DNA of 64,000 bases from Larix kaempferi (taxonomy: Eukaryota > Streptophyta > Pinopsida > Pinales > Pinaceae), in the NCBI GenBank assembly GCA_027924585.1, contig BSBM01000486.1:43084501-43148500 (forward strand). Direction: 5' to 3'. Made by a program: the position numbers and the translations under genes. Below, piece by piece: positions 57,026-64,000 of the stretch. A model generated the notes under the pieces. It saw only the letters and a program-made list of their open reading frames with translations, ran no database searches and was not told the DNA's origin. Each line of letters starts with the position of its first letter. The stretch's first letter is position 1.

Positions 57026-60000
57026 TGTATGTCACCTACCAAAATTTCTGAAAATTACTATTTTATTTGCAAAATACTTTATGTAAAGTTTAATTAAAAA
57101 GTTTTGTAATTATGATCAGTTTTGATCATGGATGAATGTAATTACTGAATATTATTATTTAAATAAATTAATTAGGAGACAAACACCCAAGAGGACTATT
57201 AAATGAGTGTTCACTGACCCACTAGGGGGAATGGAAGTTGTTGGAAGGTATGGTACAGATGGCAGCAAATTCACTTCACCACTAGCTGTTGGTTATGGGA
57301 CAACTACCCCTAAAAATAGGGCATTATCCCCCAGGTGGAGGGAGTGAGCAGGAAACTCATTTAATGACCCAGTAACATCTGAAAAGGCCTAGGCAGCCTA
57401 TAAAGGAAAATTCAAATTGAGTAGGCAGCTCTTGATTAATATTTCTGCAGAATATTTTCCTCATGTGCATCAGGTGATCACTGAGAGATTTGAATAGGGA
57501 GGCTAGTGGTGAGTGAAATCCTAAGTCCGCATATTGCTGAGAAGAACCAGAGGTACTGGTGCAAGTCTATTGGACTGCTAGTTATTGAAGATACAGAAGT
57601 CATTGCTATTGCAAGAAGAAGTCCTATTTCTTGAGTTTCTTCCTCCTGGTCGTTCAGTGAACAGGCTTGGGGGTCCTAAGACAGTACTTGACTATTTACC
57701 AGGTTCTACAAATTTTCTACTTATTCTCAGTTAGTAATTCTATTATGTATAGCTAGTATGTTTCTATTTCCTGTTTCAAAAAAAGAATTCAATCCTAGAT
57801 TTGTTTAAAGTCTGAATGTTTTAGTTTAATGATGATTTGAATTAATAAACCGATATCTATATTTTTCCACATGCTGTTTTGAAGCATCGTACTCTAGTAT
57901 AGATACGCAAATTAAAGATAGGCAGATTGCCATTTTGAATTTGATAGATAAATAGAGTAATTCATACGATTATTGTTTCCTATCCTATAATTAAATAATA
58001 GTAGAAAGTTTTGTATAATATCGAATGTATGTATATATTATAAATGTTTCTTCACCTATGTGAAAATTTAATAGTGTTTATTCTTCTGTATAGTTGTATG
58101 GAATTAACCTTATCATTACTGTACATAGAAAATAGATAGAAATCATATATTTTACATATCATATTATGGTTGCATTATAATAACAAAACAACAAATAAAT
58201 GATTATGATCATCATATCAAAACTGTACTAATAGTCATCACACAGTTATTCACATTTATTTACACACACCATGTTTGCATTCTTATTATATCCTTCTTCT
58301 ATAGATTTACAGTTCAAACAGATAATGAAATAATACAATATTCTATTGATAGATGTTCGAACTGTAAGTATCAAATTCCAGACTGAATCTTCATAATAAC
58401 ATCTAGTTAGTTTCAAAATTTCTTTCTTTTTATCGTATTGCAAATCTTGGTACCCAAGTTTCGGATCAAACCAAAAGTCCCTGGAAAGTTCGTTTACAAA
58501 CATTTATTTTCTTTTCAAACATTGGAAAACAACTTAGGGTTTGACCTTTTGTTTTCATTACAATAGAATTCTCTACTATTTAGAACATCATACATTTTAT
58601 AGTTTCTATCTTCGACAGAGTACTTAAACCCTAGCCAAAACAATTACAATATCAACCTACAGCTTTAAAATCGTTAATACAGATTTTCGACTTATTTTCT
58701 TACTCTTAGTTTTTCAGTCGATACTTTGTTTACAATCTTTGAGAATCATTTTTATGGATATAGCCATTACCTTTCTACTCATAGCATTCACAAAATATAT
58801 ATTATCATTGCCTGAGTACAATAGTTTTTCGCATTCTTTCAACAAAACATTACAACAGAGATAACTTATTAATTAGAAACCAAACCATTTAGTACTATAT
58901 AAATATGACAGCATAATATTCAAGAAACAGGGTTGAATTCATAGGTTAAATGAGCCTCGGCTCCGTTACAGTCCCTTATTTATGTATCATCAGGTGGAAC
59001 GTTCAAACGTTTCCACTATTACAAGTTCCATACCAAAAGACGTTATGCCCAGAAAATGGAAAACTACATCATGTTTATCCGAAAACGAAACATTTAGGGT
59101 TTGTACCCAAACTCAACAACTTTACATTACCAGTTTTGATGAAGTTAATTGTCATGGTATAAAAAACCAAAAATCATTTAAATAAATGGAAGACATAGCA
59201 CCAAAAACAGTTATCATTCATTTTGTAAATGATGCTTCGAATTTCTTCAAATAACCATGACGGGACACGACAGGATCAACCACAGTCAAGCACCTACGAG
59301 GGTTTTTTGGAAAGCCCGGAGCTTACCCGTACTGACAGCAAAAGCATAACTTAAAACGTATTAACGATATATTTCTTTCTCAAGTTAAAAGAAACGAGGT
59401 ATGCATTAAGGGAAATACTATAATTTCAAAGGAGTTTACCTTTCTAAGCGGAGACCCAATTCCTTGCAAATGCTAGAAAGACGACAAAAACTCTACAGCG
59501 GAGACAAGACGAGGGAACTCCCATTTCTCAACAACTGGGTGATGCTTCTTACAAACTCAAACAAAAAGCTTGTACACTTCATTACAATAAAAAAACTCAA
59601 ACAAAGTACAATTAAAAATGTTGTATTGGGTCGAACAACCCTAGCATTCAATGCATTGTCATTTCACACGCAGCGTATTGCCGCGATGGATCGCATTGGA
59701 TAGTTTCTACATCCAACTTGGAGAATACCAACTCACAATCATTGCTACGGAGACTCGGATTACAACCTTTACATCGTTCATACACTACGTGGAGTGGTGG
59801 CGATCCTTGTCACTGGGAGAGTTCATTCCAAACCTTAAATGCAAGATCAAAACTCAATTTCGTGGTTAGCTCGAGCCTTGTGCCATTAATGAATCAGCTG
59901 TTCGCCACCCTGCCAATATTTAATGCATGTTAGAGTTATATTCCAACGTTATAATCACAGGGTCAACATTATAACATTCATGTTATGCAAGGTCGAATCC

Positions 60001-61073
60001 AAAGTTTGTATGGACTCTAACTTTCATTCCATGAAGTTCTTCATCGTGTTATATCAACTAAAGATTCCATAAAACCTAGTTAGGTCGTATTTAAAGAGTC
60101 ACGTGGTTATATAGATGACCTTTCAAGTTTATACAAACATTCGTATAGTCCCAAGTTTTATTTGTAGATTCAATTATTAAAGTTATGACTTATATATTTG
60201 ATAGGACAACCAAGTCATAGTTTTTGACATGTTTTCACTTATGACATTCAAACAATTAGATGCAACCACGTATAGTTTAAACATTATAGATTTATAATGG
60301 TTGTAGTCCATACACAAGATATTTGAACACTAACACTAGTGATACTTTTGACATTCATATAAATTCTATTATCATAAGTATAGACAGTCTATAGAATAAT
60401 CATTTCATTGAATCCAATGGAAAAATGTTAACATAAAGTTAGACAAATATTATGTGAACTTACTTATCCTCTCTTTTCAAACTTGAATAATCGGCTAGAA
60501 CAATTACAAGATTTACAACAACCAGGATTTCAGCATGATGATGTAAATGGAGAATTCTGTGCTACAACATTGTGAAGTCATCAAACAACTTCTTAAAACA
60601 GTAATTTAGCTTTGAAACCATACCTGCTCACTTCTAGGAGTCGTAATAGAAATTATAACATCTAATTAATTTTGACGCTGAAAACTGAATTACACGTACT
60701 TCATTCTTACCTGTCGTCTGCACACAGGACAATCATTATGTTTTAGTGTTGCAGCTAACTAAGCTCCAAGTTACCTCGTAGGACATCCTTATGCAGCAAA
60801 GACAAATAATCAGTATCATTGCAAGAAGAACATAGTGTCGCATCAAATTACCAATCGTTTAAGTACTTTTGTTATCATCATTAGGGTTATTAATTATATA
60901 TTAAACTGTCATTATCATTTTGCTACTAAAATAGAAATTAAAGTATGTTTAGTACTAACAATTGTACAATTAATGCTGTCGCAATCTCAATTTATTATTT
61001 CCGCAATTATTATTATCATAATTAATGTTGTTATACAAAATTTTAAATTTTTATGAAATTTTGAGATGTTACA
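57026..61073. mobile_element. gypsy LTR sequence; right boundary and unity uncertain
   Basis: A 3' LTR begins TGTATGTCACCTACC at 57026. CCTATAAAGGAAAATTC at about 57399 is a good TATA region, followed by leader-like sequence (57430-57700). The stretch up to 61073 has no gene and ends GAGATGTTACA exactly where LINE coding sequence begins. Read on minus, that end starts TGTAACATCTCAAAATTTCAT, itself a typical gypsy LTR start and weakly similar to the one at 57026. So this is either one long LTR of about 4 kb, or a plus LTR plus a second minus-strand LTR meeting in between (about 58-58.5 kb). Short ORFs here are unsupported. Confidence 0.5.
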
Positions 61074-62357
61074 CATCCAGTCGCAACACCTGTATCCATT
61101 GGGCTTTAAAAAATAACCCAGATACATGAAGCCATCCTCCAGCTGTTGGAAGTTATAGGGAAGTAAGGTTTTTAAGGTAGCAATCCACACTTCAGTAAGT
61201 CTGAAATGATAAACACACGACTTATTCAGACTGATTTTCATACCTGTTGCTTCTGAGAAAGAAGTAAAGATAACATTGTAGTTCTTCCATTCAAGAAACG
61301 TATCCATCCCACCAATAAGGACATCATCAATGAAGAGTACATGGGTGAAAACCAACTCCCAAGAGATTTTAATACTTGATATTCTCCCATCCATTCTAGC
61401 AGCATTGATCGATCTGCTCAAACCCTGAATAATTAATAAGAATAGTAGGGGTGATAGGGGGCATCCCTATCGTATCCCTCAACTCATGCTAAAAAAACCA
61501 GTAGGTGCACCATTGATGAGTACAGAAATACGGGCGGTTGTAACGCACGCCATAATCCAGCGTATGACTAATGGAGGAATGCCAATCTGAATAAGAACCA
61601 ATCGCAGAAAAGACCAGTCAACTTGGTCATATACCTTTTCGAGGTCCACTTTAAGGAACATGGCGTTCAATTTCTTCATTTTCAATGTATGTATAACCTC
61701 CTGCGTGATCCCATTGGCATCAAGGATCTGTCGGTCTTTGAGGAAGCCAAATTGTTTTGCAAAGATATAAGTCGACAATAAGGGTTTAAGTCGAATGGAT
61801 ATTATTTTAGTGATGATTTTATATGCCATATTGCAAAGTTCAATAGGGCGGAAATCTCCAAAACTGTCAGGCTTTCCCTTCTTTGGAATGAGAGTAAGAA
61901 AAGTAGCATTTAGACCACCAGGAATATAACCTTCAGTACGGGATAATTCTACCATTTCCAAGATCTCAGGTCCCATAATGTCAAAAAATTGAAGGAAAAG
62001 CTCAACAGTCCAGCCATCTGGGCCTGGGATTTTGTCCTTGGCAAAGCTTTTAAGGGCAAGTTCAACTTCAGCAAGGTTAACTGCTTTCCCAAGCCGCTCA
62101 GCATTCGGCTGCGAGACAAAAGAAGGATAAAGCCTGATAATACGTAATTGTTGGAGTAAGTTAGTTTGTTCTGTATCATTATATAATTTTCCAAAATGAT
62201 CCATAGCAGCAGCTTGTAAAGCATCATGTCTTGTAATCTGATTGCCAAAACCATCCATCAGTTCCAGACCGCATTAGAATTCCTTCTATGTGAAGCATAG
62301 GAATGGAAAAATTTGGTATTTCCATCCCCGTGGCTAACCCAGATGGCTCAGCTTTTT
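61074..62357 (-). pseudogene. LINE reverse transcriptase fragment
   Basis: Minus reading from about 62355: WVSHGDGNTKFFHSYASHRR (end of endonuclease/RT linker). Then AERLGKAVNLAEVELALKSF, KDKIPGPDGWTVELFLQFFD, TFLTLIPKKGKPDSFGDFRP, motif A LKVDLEKVYDQVDW, INGAPTGFF, motif C THVLFIDDVLIGG (near 61330) and YLGYFLKPNGYRCCDW. A frameshift lies near 61430-61480 and a stop near 62265. It lacks endonuclease, zf-RVT and RNase H. The 3' side is cut exactly at the LTR-like boundary at 61073. It is a different copy from the LINEs at 19463 and 49465. Confidence 0.92.
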
Positions 62358-62359
62358 AC

Positions 62360-62620
62360 CATACTGTTATAATGTATATAATATATGGTATGCGCTTGAC
62401 ATTTGATATGGTTATAACATATTTCATTCCATGTTTTAATATTATGGGTTCTAACATATGGTTATAACATAATGGGGCCTCGGTGTTGGCATGGGGTCAA
62501 AGGCTATGCCCTTGGGCACCCCATTTTACAACATTGTTATATAACCAAATAAAGCTTATGGTGGCCTAAATAAGGTCTTGGGTTCGATTCCCAAAGCTTC
62601 AACAAAACCACATTTTCACC
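62360..62620 (+). repeat. repeat with ATGGTTATAACAT phrases and a tRNA-like B box
   Basis: ATGGTTATAACATA recurs at 62406 and 62458, with related GTTATAATGTATATA and GTTATATAACC. GGTTCGATTCC at 62581 matches the Pol III B-box consensus, inside GGTCTTGGGTTCGATTCCCA as in tRNA-derived SINE heads. GTGGCCTAAAT about 20 bp upstream is only a weak A box, so a SINE head is possible but not proven. Confidence 0.35.
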
Positions 62621-62857
62621 ATTTTTAACCATTTTATCCATTTTTTAACCTTCCTTGTTGAAACTTCAAATGCTGACAACTTCTTCATCTCGAGGCCGTT
62701 TTGCATGAAACAAGTGTCACAGTAACCTTTGTATTGCTATTTGAAGACTTTAAACCTGATCAACGATGAGATGATCCTCCTGGATCAAACATCCCCACTG
62801 AGAAGCTTTTGGACCACCAAAAGCATGGAATCATTCTGCAATCAAGTGAAGACATGT

Positions 62858-63461
62858 TCATCTCACTTGTACTGTATCACTTGTCCATTCTTGGAACCTG
62901 TACATTTGACTCATCTTGACAACAATCAACACTGCACAGATATTGTTAAGTATAGTAACTTCTTTTTCAACAAAATATTCATTCAATATTGTAGGGACCA
63001 ACCATATATTGCTGATTAGTAGTAAGCTAGACATCAACATTGAACATGTGAAAGAGTTTGAACTTATATCATGCTTATGCTTTATCATAGGAAGATTACC
63101 AACCAGAATAGGTGTATTTTGATGCAACGACACTTCCTCTTCATGCTTAGGATTCTTTTCTTCCTTACATTGCATAGACATAAGTTCCAAATTCCGACTT
63201 GCATTAACAACCCATTTCAATTGTTGTGTAGTTCCCAATGATTTGTCATTTTTAAATGAATGTGAGTGTACTATGTACTCAATTCCTTCTTTAAACAAAT
63301 GATATTGAGTATGTTCTCAATAGAAGATTGCCTTTCGATCATATAAGTATGGGCTACCCAACACAATTCCACATATATCTAGTGGAACCACATCAAATTC
63401 AACTTCATCTACAAACTTGGATGTAATTGCAAACTTGAGATCGCATTGTCTTGTTACTTGT
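62858..63461 (-). pseudogene. Ty3/gypsy protease end and linker remnant
   Basis: Minus reading: ITSKFVDEVEFDVVPLDICG, then VLGSPYLYDRKAIFY (63317-63440), the end of the retroviral-type aspartyl protease region. After a stop at 63317 the frame moves on to FKEGIEYIVHSHSFKNDKS, then LKWVVNASRNLELMSM (63298 on), the protease-to-RT linker. The catalytic DTG/DSG is not in the retained part. The distal half of the frame (ILNEYFVEKEVTILNNIC) is hydrophobic and of unclear origin. On its 5' side the protease frame is joined to a cullin fragment. Confidence 0.75.
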
Positions 63462-63623
63462 AATTTTTTCATGCAAAATTCTTCAAATAAATATTTATCA
63501 GTCACATATTCAACAAGTTTTATTTTCCAACATACTCTCAATCTGATCATCATTGTTTTTTAAAATGCCACACTTCTTAACTATATTATCACAAAACACT
63601 GCCAACAAATCTGCGCTTGTACC
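63462..63623 (-). pseudogene. CUL1-like cullin internal fragment
   Basis: It aligns with 52895-53065 of the intact cullin. The minus reading shows LVEYVTDKYLFEEFCMKKL, against LVEYVTDKDLFEEFCTKKL in the intact gene. A small deletion (GCCTTTTCC) and several substitutions mark it as decayed. Similarity ends at about 63623 on one side and at the gypsy protease on the other. Confidence 0.9.
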
Positions 63624-64000
63624 ACGGGGGCTTCACTAGAAGGAAATATAATATCACGTTCATTCATATTGTGGTATTAAATATTCATGAAAACCTAAAA
63701 ATTATATTGCTTATATATTAAGGGGCAAAGGGTTTTTTTATTTAATGTAATAATACAAAAATACTTTGGGGTCTTGTTTATATGGGCGGGCTAACAAATA
63801 TCCGCCAAATGGAGATGGCGGGATCACAGTCGAATGAGAAATCAGGTTGAGGCAAGGCTCAGGCTTACCAGTACACAGGGAAATCGCGTCTTGAGGCATG
63901 CTTGAGGCCAGGGTTTTCGTGGTGAAGTGGGTTTCCAGTCGATCATAGTCGAGAGACAATGGTCATTGACAGCCAATTGTTTCCAATAGCATTCAGCCAG
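63624..64000. other. no gene recognised
   Basis: The 73-codon minus frame at 63738-63959 has no recognisable family. The sequence runs to the edge of the window. Confidence 0.45.

Noticed and set aside
58246-60000. Small ORFs between the gypsy polypurine tract and the LINE fragment
   Set aside because: No family resemblance; the stretch is better explained as LTR or other untranslated retroelement sequence.
1-64000. CRISPR arrays, prokaryotic operons or phage-like systems
   Set aside because: No spaced direct repeats of the right form, no bacterial genes; all recognisable proteins are plant or plant retroelement types.

Overview
The window looks like intergenic DNA from a land plant with a large, transposon-rich, AT-rich nuclear genome. 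The evidence is plant L1-type LINEs (DUF4283-like ORF1 with CCHC, AP-endonuclease, RT, zf-RVT, RNase H), Ty3/gypsy chromovirus and Copia remnants, MITEs, a NO VEIN-like gene fragment and a plant CUL1-type cullin. The heavy decay and the style of the gag, protease and LINE proteins fit a gymnosperm best, but that is inference. No RNA genes, prokaryotic operons or CRISPR arrays are visible.

Only one long, intact, conserved protein-coding gene is visible: an intronless CUL1-like cullin of 738 codons on the minus strand (52010-54226). Two broken pieces of the same gene lie elsewhere: its 3' end plus downstream flank (45332-45495), and an internal piece joined to a Ty3/gypsy protease fragment (63317-63623).

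Layout. 1-1420: compound CAT microsatellite, then a C-rich, CCCTAA-like tract. 1.4-3.7 kb: a NO VEIN-like gene fragment bracketed by two direct repeat copies. 3.7-6.0 kb: extremely AT-rich DNA. 6.0-8.3 kb: a non-coding repeat whose diverged sister is at 29.4-30.8 kb; the first copy carries a 416-bp 5'-truncated LINE with 15-bp target duplications, so the second serves as an empty site. 10.6-24.2 kb: a minus-strand LINE in two parts (10.6-11.6 and 19.5-24.2 kb) separated by a decayed unrecognised coiled-coil gene (12.7-18.1 kb). That gene is itself split by a 2.2-kb foldback element (13934-16129) with C-rich and G-rich arms.

25.7-31.7 kb: a foldback MITE, tandem duplications and a hairpin. 31.7-37.2 kb: three related non-coding LTR retroelements (A, B, C) in mixed orientation. 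37.2-45.3 kb: little recognisable. 46.4-47.7 kb: Copia LTR plus gag remnant. 47.9-48.75 kb: three tandem units of about 280 bp. 49.45-51.68 kb: a 5'-truncated LINE with a clear target duplication. 52-54.8 kb: cullin gene with a MITE upstream. 55-61 kb: Ty3/gypsy remnant with chromodomain, polypurine tract and LTR sequence. 61.1-62.4 kb: LINE RT fragment. 62.4-64 kb: SINE-like sequence, gypsy protease and the cullin fragment.

The elements are mostly nested or broken. In the unrecognised gene the premature stops visible in its readable frames almost all sit at plausible glutamine codons, the pattern expected from deamination of methylated cytosine.
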